Source: CAZVFE01 sp964626405
Lineage (GTDB): Bacteria > Bacteroidota > Bacteroidia > Cytophagales > Spirosomataceae
Direction of reading: 5' to 3'
Length of the DNA stretch: 31,703 nt
Assembly: GCA_964626405.1 (NCBI GenBank)
Contig: CAZVFE010000012.1
Span: 1-31,703 of the forward strand
Below, piece by piece: positions 23,151-31,545 of the stretch (position 1 is the stretch's first letter; every line of letters begins with the position of its first letter). The translations under genes and the position numbers were made by a program. Under the pieces are notes generated by a model. The model was not told where the DNA came from. It saw nothing but the letters and a program-made list of their open reading frames with translations, and made no database searches.

Positions 23151-25007
23151 ATGTTGAAAAAAATGAAAAATATATCGATATATCTGTTTTTATTAGTTGT
23201 TTCTTTTGGGTTGAAATCGCAAGATATTCCAAGGGAGTCTGATTTTTATGAAATTAAAACTATCGCCATTCCAAGTGAAATTTATTTGGAAGTGGGAGGT
23301 ATTGCGACTATGCCAGATGGAAGGGTTGCTGTGAGTACTAGGCGTGGAGAAATTTGGATTTTAGAGAATGCTTATCAGGATGGAAGTTATGAAACGCGAT
23401 ATCATAAATTTGCATCTGGAATGCATGAAATCTTGGGTTTAGCCTATAAAGATGGGGTATTTTATTGTTCGCAGCGTTCTGAATTGACAAAAGTGATGGA
23501 TACGGATCGGGATGGTATTGCGGATGTATATGAGCCAATTTATCAATTTGAGGTTTCAGGGAATTATCACGAATATACCTATGGACCAGTATTTGATAAA
23601 AATGGAGATATGTGGGTAAGTTTGAATTTGGCTTGGGTAGGATTTGGTGAAGGAAAATTTTCAAAGTGGAGAGGTTGGTTTGTGAAGATTAATCAAAAGG
23701 GAGAAATGGAGCCGATTGCTGGGGGGTTAAGGTCACCTGCTGGCTATGGATTTAATATAGATGGGGATTTGTTTTATGGAGAAAATCAAGGTGATTGGGT
23801 AGGGTCAGGCAGGGTTACTCATTTAGAAAAGGGTGATTTTGCGGGGAATCCAGGAGGATTGAAATGGTCCAAGGAGCCAGGTAGTCCATTTGTTTTAAGT
23901 TTAGAGGATATTCCAGATAATGGTGAGCCTATGTTTAAGGCAGCAGAAAAGGTGGATAATTTAAAATTGCCTACTGTTTGGTTTCCGCATGCCATCATGG
24001 GGATTTCTACATCGGATGTATTACAAGATACAACTGGAGGTAAATTTAGTCCATTTCCTTTGCAATATTTTGTGTCTGACCAGGGGCAATCCAAGGTGAT
24101 GAGGATGGGATTGGAAAAGGTCAATGGGGTATATCAAGGATTTTGTATTAATTATAGAGAAGGTTTTCAGTCTGGGATATTAAGAGAGCGTTTTGGCATA
24201 GACGGTTCTATGTTTGTAGGAATGACATCCAGAGGTTGGGGATCAACTGGCAAGGATTTATTTGGTTTGCAGCGATTAGTTTGGAATAAAAAGATGCCTT
24301 TCGAGATTGAAACAATAAAAGCGGAAAAGGATGGATTTACCATTCGGTTTACCTTACCAATCAGTGAGGAGACTGCTAAAAATTTAGATTCCTATGCAAT
24401 GAGATCTTATATTTATAAATACCAGCATCAATACGGTTCTCCGATTATTAATGTGGAAAATATGGGAATTAAAAACTTGAAAGTATCAGAGGATAGAAGA
24501 GAGATTCGATTGAGTTTAACAGGTTTTAGACAATATTATATTCATGAAATTAGTCTACCAGGCATAAGAAGTGAAAAAGGATTACCCTTGTTGCATGAGA
24601 CAGCCTATTATACGTTAAATGAAATTCCTTCAGGAGAAAATCTAGTAGGAGGAACAAAAATTCAGCCAGTTCAAAAAGTTGAAAAAGTGGAAAAACCTGT
24701 TTCTAATAAGAATTCAAAAGATGTGACAGAAGCGGAGGCAATGGCTTTATTGAAAAAGCATACTTGTTTGTCTTGCCATTCAAAAGATTCAAAAGTAGTT
24801 GGGCCTTCCTATGTTGATATTTCCAAAAGAAAGTATTCTGAAAAGAGAATTTTAGAATTAGTGTATAAGCCTGAACCTGAAAATTGGCCGGAATACGCTA
24901 CTCCAATGGCACCAATGTCTCATGTTCCATCAGGAGATATAATAAAAATTGCGAGGTGGATTAATTCGCTTAACCAGCCCTCGCAAAAATTATTAAATCG
25001 GGATTAA
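23151..25007 (+). CDS. Secreted beta-propeller protein with C-terminal cytochrome c domain
   Basis: A 618-residue exported protein (signal peptide about residues 1-23). Residues 30-380 look like a beta-propeller of the sugar-dehydrogenase/NHL kind found in heme-binding proteins of Planctomycetes and Bacteroidota (GGIATMPDGRVAVSTRRGEIW, ILGLAYKDGVFYCSQ, GPVFDKNGDMWVSLN). D117-D125 (DTDRDGIAD) has a calcium-loop pattern. A middle region at about 385-495 appears beta-rich, then a KVEKVEK linker, then a single-heme cytochrome c domain with CLSCH (539-543) and a likely axial Met at M586 or M589. It could oxidise a substrate and pass electrons out, or only relay them. The ATG at 23151 sits 7 bases after the DUF1080 gene. 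Confidence 0.88.
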   Translation: MLKKMKNISIYLFLLVVSFGLKSQDIPRESDFYEIKTIAIPSEIYLEVGGIATMPDGRVAVSTRRGEIWILENAYQDGSYETRYHKFASGMHEILGLAYKDGVFYCSQRSELTKVMDTDRDGIADVYEPIYQFEVSGNYHEYTYGPVFDKNGDMWVSLNLAWVGFGEGKFSKWRGWFVKINQKGEMEPIAGGLRSPAGYGFNIDGDLFYGENQGDWVGSGRVTHLEKGDFAGNPGGLKWSKEPGSPFVLSLEDIPDNGEPMFKAAEKVDNLKLPTVWFPHAIMGISTSDVLQDTTGGKFSPFPLQYFVSDQGQSKVMRMGLEKVNGVYQGFCINYREGFQSGILRERFGIDGSMFVGMTSRGWGSTGKDLFGLQRLVWNKKMPFEIETIKAEKDGFTIRFTLPISEETAKNLDSYAMRSYIYKYQHQYGSPIINVENMGIKNLKVSEDRREIRLSLTGFRQYYIHEISLPGIRSEKGLPLLHETAYYTLNEIPSGENLVGGTKIQPVQKVEKVEKPVSNKNSKDVTEAEAMALLKKHTCLSCHSKDSKVVGPSYVDISKRKYSEKRILELVYKPEPENWPEYATPMAPMSHVPSGDIIKIARWINSLNQPSQKLLNRD

Positions 25008-25013
25008 TTATTT

Positions 25014-25385
25014 TTATTTAATAACTTCTCCGTTTATAAAGAGGACTAATTGTCCGTTTTGAGCATTAGAAGTAACCGTTATAGATTTATTGAAAGCACC
25101 TGGTCTGCCTTCTGAATTATAGGAGGCAGTTATTTTTCCAGTCTTTCCGGGCATGATTGGTTCTTTTGTCCATGAAGGAGTGGTACATCCGCAAGAAGGA
25201 GCAACATTAGAAATGATTACCGGGGCATTTCCTGAATTGGTAAATTCAAATGAATGAGTAGCAACTACTCCTTCTTTGATTTTTCCAAAATTAAATTTTT
25301 CCTCCTTGAACTTTACAACAGCTTGTGCGTTTAAAAAAGTTGTGAAACTAAAGGTTAGGATAAATAATAAAAATAGCTTTTTCAT
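25014..25385 (-). CDS. Secreted DUF1573 protein
   Basis: A 123-residue protein. I place the start at ATG 25383-25385 (MKKLFLLFILTFSFTTFLNAQ), because this gives a clean signal peptide of about 20 residues; extending upstream would add 28 non-family residues and run into the divergent E1 gene. The mature part is one DUF1573 domain, an Ig-like/ASH-type beta sandwich: FNFGKIKEGVVATHSFEFTNSGNAPVIISN, then VAPSCGCTTPSW with the family's CGC motif, and PGKTGKITASYNSEGRPG. DUF1573 proteins are common exported proteins in Bacteroidota, of unknown function. It is convergent with the cytochrome gene, 6 bases apart. Confidence 0.93.
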   Translation of the reverse strand: MKKLFLLFILTFSFTTFLNAQAVVKFKEEKFNFGKIKEGVVATHSFEFTNSGNAPVIISNVAPSCGCTTPSWTKEPIMPGKTGKITASYNSEGRPGAFNKSITVTSNAQNGQLVLFINGEVIK

Positions 25386-25407
25386 CTTGTTAATTTTTTT
25401 GAGTAAA

Positions 25408-25427
25408 TTTATTAAAATTTTAATAAA
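25408..25427. repeat. Perfect 20-bp palindrome between DUF1573 and E1 genes
   Basis: TTTATTAAAA (25408-25417) is followed with no gap by its exact reverse complement TTTTAATAAA (25418-25427). It is centred in the 57-base divergent gap, 22 bases from the DUF1573 start and 15 bases from the E1 start. The position suits a shared operator; the pure AT content weakens the claim. Confidence 0.5.
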
Positions 25428-25442
25428 AAAAAATTTTTCTGA

Positions 25443-27845
25443 GTGGGATTTACAAAAACAAGTATTCAATTTGATCCAAAAAAGGTGTTGGAAGACTATA
25501 GGATTGCTTTATTAAGCAGGGAATGTAGTTATTTGGTGAGGAAGGAGGTTTTTGCAGGAAGGGCAAAATTTGGGATTTATGGAGATGGTAAGGAGGTTTG
25601 TCAGATTGCCCAAGCAAGACATATTCAAAAAGGGGATTATTTTTCTGGGTATTATCGTGATCAAACGGTAGCGGTGGTTGTAGGGGATTTAACATGGCCC
25701 CAGTATTTTGCACAATTATATGGCCATCCTGATATAAATTTTGATCCGCATTCTGCGGGGAGGCAAATGATAAATCATCATGCTACCAGAATATTGGATG
25801 AAGAGGGAAATTGGAAATCTCAATTAGATCAAGTTAATTCTATTGCAGGAATTTCATCAACTGGAGCTCAAATCCCAAGAGCATTGGGAATAGGATACGC
25901 CTCTAAGTATTTTAGGAAAATTCAGGGCTGTAAGGATATGCAAGGAAAATTTTTCCGGGATGGTCATGAATTAGCATTTTGTAATATTGGGGATGCTTCT
26001 ACCTCTGAGGGAATGTTTTTAGAATCAATCAATGCGGCAGGAGTATTACAAGTACCGGTTATTTTCTCTGTTTGGGATGATGGTTTTGGGATATCGGTAC
26101 CTTTAAAATATCAAACTACGAAAGAATCTATATCTAAATCATTGGCTGGGTATCAAAGGACGGAATCTGAAGCAGGTTTGGAAATTATAGAGGTAAAAGC
26201 ATGGGATTATCCGGGTCTAATGGAGGCTTATTCAAAAGTTACCGAATTAGCACGAACGAGTGATGTGCCTTGTTTGGTACATGTAAGTGAATGTACTCAA
26301 TTACAGGGCCATTCATCCTCAGGATCCCATGAGCGGTATAAATCCAAGGAAAGACTTAATTGGGAAAATGAAAATGATTGTAATTTAAAATTCAAAGAGT
26401 GGATTTTAGAAATGGGTTTTGCGGAGGAAAAGGTTTTGGATCAAATGGCAGAAGATGCCAAAATAGAAGCAAAGAAGATTCAGGTTAAGGCTTATGAGGA
26501 TTATACCAATGCCATATTAAAGGAAAAGGCTGAATTAATGAAAGTGTTGAAATTAGTAATAGACAGCACTCACCAAAAACAGCGATTTCAACCAATCATT
26601 AAAGACTTAATCAAAGAAAAATATCCTTTATATTCTGATTTAGTAAAGGCAGGAAGAAAGGCTCTTCGATTATTTAGGAATTACCAAGGTTCAACGAATA
26701 TAAATATTCTAAAAAATTGGTTAAGGAATTTTGAAAAGGAGAATAAGGAACGATTCAGTTCCAATTTATATAGCAATTCAAATGAATCTCCCCTCTTGGA
26801 AAAGGGTGTGCCGCCGGTTTATTCTGAAAATTCAAAAAAAGTAGACGGTAGAGAAATTATCAATTTGGGTTTTGATTCTTTTTTAAAGGATCCCAAAGTT
26901 TTTATTTTAGGGGAAGATGTTGGTAAAATTGGGGATGTAAATCAAACCTTAGCAAATCTTCAAGCCAAATATGGGGAAGAACGAGTAACTGATACCGGAA
27001 TTAGGGAAACTACCATAGTTGGACAAGGAATAGGGGCTGCTTTTAGAGGATTAAGACCTGTAGTAGAAATTCAGTATTTGGATTATATTTATTATTGTTT
27101 ACCAACCCTGACAGATGATTTAGCCACTTTACAATATCGGACCAAAGGGGGACAGAAGGCACCTCTGATCGTGAGGACCCGTGGTCATCGTTTGGAAGGG
27201 ATTTGGCATTCGGGGAGCCCGATGGGAACCTTAGTTCATTCACTAAGGGGAATGCACCTTTGTGTTCCTAGAAATATGGTACAAGCGATTGGAATGTATA
27301 GAACTTTATTGGCTGGGGATGATCCAGCCTTGGTTATAGAAAGTTTAAATGGATATCGTTTAAAAGAATTTCTTCCAGATAATATGGATGATTATAAAGT
27401 TCCATTAGGTGTGCCAGAGATATTAACAGAGGGAAAAGATATTACCTTGGTAACCTATGGATCGATGTGCAGAATTGCACAAGATGCGGTTATTCAATTA
27501 AAGGAATTTGGAGTTTCTGCTGAGTTAATAGATGTACAAACATTATTGCCTTTCGATCGTACAGGAACCATTTTAGAGTCCATTATGAAAACAAATAAAG
27601 TTATATTTATGGACGAGGATGTACCAGGAGGTGCTTCAGCTTATATGATGCAACAAGTTTTAGATAAGCAAGGAGGAGGAAAATGGTTGGATGTTCCGGC
27701 ATCTTGTATTTCTTCCATGTCTCATAGACCAGCTTATGGTTCAGATGGGGATTATTTTTCAAAGCCCAATGCTGAAAATATTGTAGATAAGGTTTTGGAG
27801 ATAATGCATGAAGTTGATCCAGATCAATTTCCAATTTTATATTAA
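25443..27845 (+). CDS. 2-oxoacid dehydrogenase E1, fused alpha and beta subunits
   Basis: Thiamin-diphosphate E1 of a branched-chain or related 2-oxoacid dehydrogenase complex, with both chains in one 800-residue protein. The start is GTG 25443, right after an in-frame TGA at 25440; no ATG lies upstream in frame. The alpha part (about 1-350) has the cofactor motif GDASTSEGMFLESINAA (from 183) with D212/D213 where many homologues have NN, and SSTGAQIPRALGIGYA. A linker at about 360-455 follows, then the beta part (FILGEDVGKIGDVNQTL, GIRETTIVGQGIGAAFRGLRPVVEIQYLDY, VTYGSMCRIA, IDVQTLLPFD). No E2 or E3 gene is nearby. nuoI starts directly after the stop. Confidence 0.93.
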   Translation: MGFTKTSIQFDPKKVLEDYRIALLSRECSYLVRKEVFAGRAKFGIYGDGKEVCQIAQARHIQKGDYFSGYYRDQTVAVVVGDLTWPQYFAQLYGHPDINFDPHSAGRQMINHHATRILDEEGNWKSQLDQVNSIAGISSTGAQIPRALGIGYASKYFRKIQGCKDMQGKFFRDGHELAFCNIGDASTSEGMFLESINAAGVLQVPVIFSVWDDGFGISVPLKYQTTKESISKSLAGYQRTESEAGLEIIEVKAWDYPGLMEAYSKVTELARTSDVPCLVHVSECTQLQGHSSSGSHERYKSKERLNWENENDCNLKFKEWILEMGFAEEKVLDQMAEDAKIEAKKIQVKAYEDYTNAILKEKAELMKVLKLVIDSTHQKQRFQPIIKDLIKEKYPLYSDLVKAGRKALRLFRNYQGSTNINILKNWLRNFEKENKERFSSNLYSNSNESPLLEKGVPPVYSENSKKVDGREIINLGFDSFLKDPKVFILGEDVGKIGDVNQTLANLQAKYGEERVTDTGIRETTIVGQGIGAAFRGLRPVVEIQYLDYIYYCLPTLTDDLATLQYRTKGGQKAPLIVRTRGHRLEGIWHSGSPMGTLVHSLRGMHLCVPRNMVQAIGMYRTLLAGDDPALVIESLNGYRLKEFLPDNMDDYKVPLGVPEILTEGKDITLVTYGSMCRIAQDAVIQLKEFGVSAELIDVQTLLPFDRTGTILESIMKTNKVIFMDEDVPGGASAYMMQQVLDKQGGGKWLDVPASCISSMSHRPAYGSDGDYFSKPNAENIVDKVLEIMHEVDPDQFPILY

Positions 27846-28532
27846 ATGAGTTCTGAAAACTACCTTTCTTGGATATATCAATCTTTTAAGGAAATCCTTA
27901 AAGGGATGAAATTGACGTGGAAACATTTAAAGGCAGCAAAAAATAGTAGGGAAATCCATAAAATATCAGATAATTCTTATTTTGAGCAATCAAAAGGGAT
28001 TTTTACAAATACTTATCCGCATGTGGAGGTACCCGTTCCAGAGGTTGGCAGGTATAAGCTTCATAATGAAATGGACGATTGTATTGTATGTGACAAATGT
28101 GTGAAAGTATGTCCGGTTGATTGTATAGAAATAGAGCCAATTAAAGCCACTGAATTGGTGGGACATACCTCTGATGGGTCACCGATACGACTTTATGCTG
28201 CCAAATTCGATATTGACATGGGGAAATGTTGTTTTTGTGGTTTATGTACATCGGTTTGTCCGACTGAATGTCTGACGATGACTTCTGAATATGATTTTTC
28301 TAGTTTTGATATAAATGAACATATATTTGGATTTGCGAATTTGACGAAAGAGGAGGCAGAGGAAAAGAAGCGATTATATGATGAATTTATGGCTGAGAAA
28401 GAGGCATTAAAAGCAAAAGCTGCCTCGGAGAAAAAGGAGAGCCTGGAGGAGGAACAAAAACCGAAGGCTTCTTTTAAACCAGCATTTAAACCTGTTTTTA
28501 AACCTAAAATGCCACCTAAAAAAGAGGAATAA
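27846..28532 (+). CDS. nuoI: NADH-quinone oxidoreductase subunit I (NuoI), 2x[4Fe-4S]
   Basis: The membrane-arm-adjacent ferredoxin subunit of complex I. The N-terminal part has the NuoI-like IYQSFKEILKGMKLTWKHL. Two [4Fe-4S] sites follow: C79, C82, C85, C89 (CIVCDKCVKVCP) and C128, C131, C134, C138 (CCFCGLCTSVCP), with an additional cysteine at C129. At 228 residues it is longer than typical NuoI because of a charged C-terminal tail (about 170-228) with an AEKE/EEE-rich stretch and three FKP repeats ending in KPKMPPKKEE. It starts immediately after the E1 stop and overlaps nuoJ by one base. Confidence 0.92.
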   Translation: MSSENYLSWIYQSFKEILKGMKLTWKHLKAAKNSREIHKISDNSYFEQSKGIFTNTYPHVEVPVPEVGRYKLHNEMDDCIVCDKCVKVCPVDCIEIEPIKATELVGHTSDGSPIRLYAAKFDIDMGKCCFCGLCTSVCPTECLTMTSEYDFSSFDINEHIFGFANLTKEEAEEKKRLYDEFMAEKEALKAKAASEKKESLEEEQKPKASFKPAFKPVFKPKMPPKKEE

Positions 28533-29041
28533 TGGGATTGAGTTTTATTATATTATTCATTTGGATACTTGTGTCAGCCTTGGGGATTTTATTAACTAAG
28601 AAGATGATGAATGCCCTTATTTATTTTTTGTCTCTTATGTTGGCGGTGGTTGGAATATATATCTTATTGGAGGCTGATATTATGGCGATAAGTCATTTAG
28701 TGCTTTATGTAGGAGGTGTAATCGTCTTAATTATGTTAGGATTAATGTTGGCGGAAAATCGGTTTAGAGAAACGGATGGGAAGAACTTAATAATCGTTAA
28801 TAGATTTCCTTTAACCTGGGGAATAATCATTGGCTTAAGTTTTACGGGTTTAATATTATATGGAATTAATGAAATTGGGGGAGGATTAATATTTGAAAAT
28901 TCTTTTGGGTACGATCAAACAAGTATTGATTTAGTTGGAAGGTCATTATTGACAAATTTATTTTTTCCTTTTGAGTATATTGGGATTTTTTTATTGATAA
29001 GTTTATTTTTAGCAACTTATATAGCCAAGAAGCATGAATAG
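28532..29041 (+). CDS. nuoJ: NADH-quinone oxidoreductase subunit J (NuoJ)
   Basis: A membrane subunit of the complex I proton channel arm, 169 residues, with five hydrophobic helices (about 3-22, 28-46, 51-73, 90-110 and 145-164). The family region HLVLYVGGVIVLIMLGLML is intact. The C-terminus ends SLFLATYIAKKHE. Its ATG shares the last base of nuoI (TAATG), and its end overlaps nuoK by 8 bases, so translation is likely coupled through the three genes. Confidence 0.93.
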   Translation: MGLSFIILFIWILVSALGILLTKKMMNALIYFLSLMLAVVGIYILLEADIMAISHLVLYVGGVIVLIMLGLMLAENRFRETDGKNLIIVNRFPLTWGIIIGLSFTGLILYGINEIGGGLIFENSFGYDQTSIDLVGRSLLTNLFFPFEYIGIFLLISLFLATYIAKKHE

Positions 29042-29348
29042 TGTTGAAATACCACTTTTGGGTTTTTTATTATTGTCGGCAATATTATTTGGGATAGGTT
29101 TGGCAATAGTTTTGATTAAGAAGAATCCTATATTGATTTTACTGGGTGTTGAATTAATGATGGTTGCAGGAAATATTAATTTAGTAGCTTTTGGGAGGAA
29201 TGATGTTGAAAGGAGTGGAGTAATTTTTGGTCTATTTAATTTGATATTGGGAGTATGTGAATTAGCTGTAGGGATGGCTATTATTATTCAATCTTATAAT
29301 TATTTCAAGGAAAATGATTTTTCAGATTTGGAAAATCATGAGGATTAG
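29034..29348 (+). CDS. nuoK: NADH-quinone oxidoreductase subunit K (NuoK)
   Basis: A 104-residue subunit with three transmembrane helices, homologous to MrpC. The helix glutamates needed for proton movement are present: E40 in LLGVELMMVAGNINLVAF and E76 in CELAVGMAII. It is the last nuo gene here. The expected next genes nuoL, nuoM and nuoN are absent: the convergent uvrC stop lies 2 bases after the nuoK stop. The start overlaps the nuoJ end. Confidence 0.94.
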   Translation: MNSVEIPLLGFLLLSAILFGIGLAIVLIKKNPILILLGVELMMVAGNINLVAFGRNDVERSGVIFGLFNLILGVCELAVGMAIIIQSYNYFKENDFSDLENHED

Positions 29349-29350
29349 GC

Positions 29351-31156
29351 TTATTCCATCCAATTATTTAATTGATTAATTAGGTGGGGGGCTTTCTTTT
29401 TTCCTACCACTTTTTCAATTTCTTCCAAAGGGGCATTTTTCAAGTTTTTTATAGAGCCGAAGACTTTCATAAGTTTTTGTGCGGTTAGTTTTCCAATTCC
29501 ATCTATTTCCTCTAATTGGCTTATTAGAAAGTTTTTAGATCGCTTATTTCTGTGGGCTGTAATGCCAAAACGATGGGCTTCATCTCGCAATTGTTGAATC
29601 AATTTTAGAGATTCGGATCTTTTATCGATATAAATCGGAATACTATCTTCGGGAAAATAAATTTCCTCTAATCTTTTGGCTATACCAATTATTGGGATTT
29701 TTCCGTAGAGGTCTAGTTGTTTTAGCGCTTCAACGGATGAGGATAATTGTCCTTTTCCGCCATCGATAATTAGTAAGTCAGGTAATTCTAATTCTTCCTC
29801 GATGACTCTTTTATATCTTCTGAAGACAACTTCTTTCATAGTGGCAAAATCGTTTGGACCTTCCACTGTTTTAGGAGTAAAAAGCCTATATTCCTTTTTT
29901 GCAGGTCTTCCATTCAGAAAACATACCATGGCAGAAACGGGGTTTGTGCCTTGAAGATTGGAATTATCAAAGCATTCAATTCTTTTTGGTAGGGTTTTAA
30001 GTGCGAGTTCATTTTGAAGGGTGAATAATACACGTGCTTTCGGGTCGCCTCCACCTTCAGCGGCAGCTTTTCTTTCTAATTTTTCCTTTCTATAATAGAG
30101 AACGTTTTTTAAGGAAAGGTCGATTAATTTCTTTTTATCTCCTATCTGAGGAATGGTATTTGATAGATTTTCTAATTCAATTGAAAGAGGGATATTGGTG
30201 ATAATTTCTTTTGCTTCGGATTGAAATTGATTTCTTTTTTCCCATACGATCATCGTTAGAATATCGGCGTCATCTTCTTCCATTCGTTTTTTAATATCCC
30301 AGGTTTGCGCTTGAATGATGGTTCCATTGATAATTTTCATGAAATTCAAGTAGGCGTTATCATGGTCTGAGACGATGGAGAAAACGTCTACATCATTAAT
30401 AGCAGGATTTACGATGGTGGATTTTGCCTGAAAATTTTCTAGGTGTTCATATTTTTCTTTGAATTCTTGTGCTTTTTCAAAATTGAGTAATTCGGATGCT
30501 TTAATCATTTCATCCTGAAAATAGGATTTAGCTTGGACGTAATTTCCCTTTAGGATGGAATGAATTTGTTGAATATATGTTAAGTATTCTACTTCTTTTT
30601 GAAGGTTTTCGCATGGTCCTTTGCAATTTCCTATATGATATTCAAGACAAACTCGGTAATTACCATTATTTATTTTTTCTTCTGAGAGATTGAGGTTACA
30701 AGTTCTAATTGGAAATAATTGATGAATAAGTTCAATTAGAATGTTCATAGACCTAGGGTTGGCAAATGGGCCGTAAAATTTCCCGATATTTTTATCTATT
30801 TTTCTTGTTGTGATGAGTTTTGGGAAAGGTTCATCGGTAATACAGATAAAAGGATAGGTCTTATCATCTCTAAGGAGGATATTATATTTAGGTTGATGTT
30901 TTTTTATTAAAATATTTTCAAGAAGCAGTGCATCAAATTCAGAGTGTACGATGGTGATATTTACGGAATGTATTTGAGAGACTAATCTGCTTGTTTTTCT
31001 TGATTGAAGGTTCGAAGTGAAATAGGAGCTAATTCTATTTTTTAGGTTTTTAGCTTTGCCTATATAGAGTAATTCATTGTTTTTGTCGAAATATTGATAT
31101 ACCCCAGGGTCATTGGGAAGAATGGAGAGATTAGATTTCGGGGCTACAATATTCAT
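29351..31156 (-). CDS. uvrC: UvrABC system protein C
   Basis: Dual-incision nuclease of nucleotide excision repair. The 601-residue protein carries, in order, the GIY-YIG nuclease domain (about 13-95, GVYQYFDKNNELLYIGKAKNLKNRISSY), a cysteine cluster at about 155-185 (C-x-LEYHIGNCKGPC), a UVR domain for UvrB contact (about 203-240), the RNase H-like second nuclease domain (ECFDNSNLQGTNPVSAMVCF with its catalytic aspartate, LLIIDGGKGQL) and C-terminal helix-hairpin-helix motifs (LEEIDGIGKLTAQKLMKVFG). ATG 31154-31156 gives the usual N-terminus. It is an isolated minus-strand gene. Confidence 0.97.
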   Translation of the reverse strand: MNIVAPKSNLSILPNDPGVYQYFDKNNELLYIGKAKNLKNRISSYFTSNLQSRKTSRLVSQIHSVNITIVHSEFDALLLENILIKKHQPKYNILLRDDKTYPFICITDEPFPKLITTRKIDKNIGKFYGPFANPRSMNILIELIHQLFPIRTCNLNLSEEKINNGNYRVCLEYHIGNCKGPCENLQKEVEYLTYIQQIHSILKGNYVQAKSYFQDEMIKASELLNFEKAQEFKEKYEHLENFQAKSTIVNPAINDVDVFSIVSDHDNAYLNFMKIINGTIIQAQTWDIKKRMEEDDADILTMIVWEKRNQFQSEAKEIITNIPLSIELENLSNTIPQIGDKKKLIDLSLKNVLYYRKEKLERKAAAEGGGDPKARVLFTLQNELALKTLPKRIECFDNSNLQGTNPVSAMVCFLNGRPAKKEYRLFTPKTVEGPNDFATMKEVVFRRYKRVIEEELELPDLLIIDGGKGQLSSSVEALKQLDLYGKIPIIGIAKRLEEIYFPEDSIPIYIDKRSESLKLIQQLRDEAHRFGITAHRNKRSKNFLISQLEEIDGIGKLTAQKLMKVFGSIKNLKNAPLEEIEKVVGKKKAPHLINQLNNWME

Positions 31157-31545
31157 TTATAAAATTTAATATAAAATTAATAAAGTACAATATTTTTGAG
31201 TAATTAATAGTTCATTCAAAAATCCTGAATTATAGGGTTATTTCAAAGGGAGAATTAAAAAAATCTTCGATTGTTTGTATAAAAATATCAATAATCAATA
31301 AAAATGGAGGTTTTTTTATAAAAACTTTAATTTTTTTTGGGATTTTTATGAATATTTCCACTAATTTACTCAAATGTAGCACAGACTAGTATAGGTTAAT
31401 AAAGTTTATTATTAAAATAGTCCAATTTACATGATATTTAAAATAGCACCTAAAAAAGAAAGGAGGAAATGACAAGCAATTAACTATTTAATTAATTTGA
31501 AATTAAACTAAACAATTAAAAACAACCAAAATTTCTTAACTAAAC
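31157..31545. other. 389-base gene-free interval before the SusC-like gene
   Basis: This gap lies between the divergent uvrC and SusC-like genes and must hold promoters for both. No exact TTTG/TAnnTTTG pair is seen in either direction. TTTG at 31336-31339 with TAATTTAC at 31362-31369 is a weak candidate for the plus strand, and TACATTTG (31378 to 31371) is a -7 match on the minus strand. Two tiny overlapping reading frames sit at 31431-31483. No tRNA or known riboswitch was recognised. Confidence 0.6.
31431..31483 (+). promoter_or_regulatory. Possible upstream mini-reading frames with a strong Shine-Dalgarno core
   Basis: ATG 31431 opens a 13-codon frame (MIFKIAPKKERRK) ending in TGA at 31470-31472. 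This overlaps ATG 31469 of a four-codon frame (MTSN) ending at 31483. GAAAGGAGG at 31458-31466 is a near-complete Shine-Dalgarno sequence, rare in Bacteroidota, but only 2 bases from the second ATG. It may be a leader-peptide control element or chance. Confidence 0.25.

Noticed and set aside
23338..23664. Minus-strand 108-residue frame inside the cytochrome gene
   Set aside because: It is antisense to well-conserved propeller repeats and has no start context or family similarity.
24671..24705. Repeated aaaagttga/aaaagtgga units as a tandem repeat element
   Set aside because: They encode the short KVEKVEK linker between propeller and cytochrome domains; a low-complexity linker explains them.
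25386..25469. DUF1573 protein start at 25469
   Set aside because: The extension would put a non-family segment before an obvious signal peptide and overlap the divergent E1 gene.
31398..31410. AATAAA-G-TTTATT symmetry as a regulator site before the SusC-like gene
   Set aside because: Six AT-only bases on each side are expected by chance in DNA of this composition.
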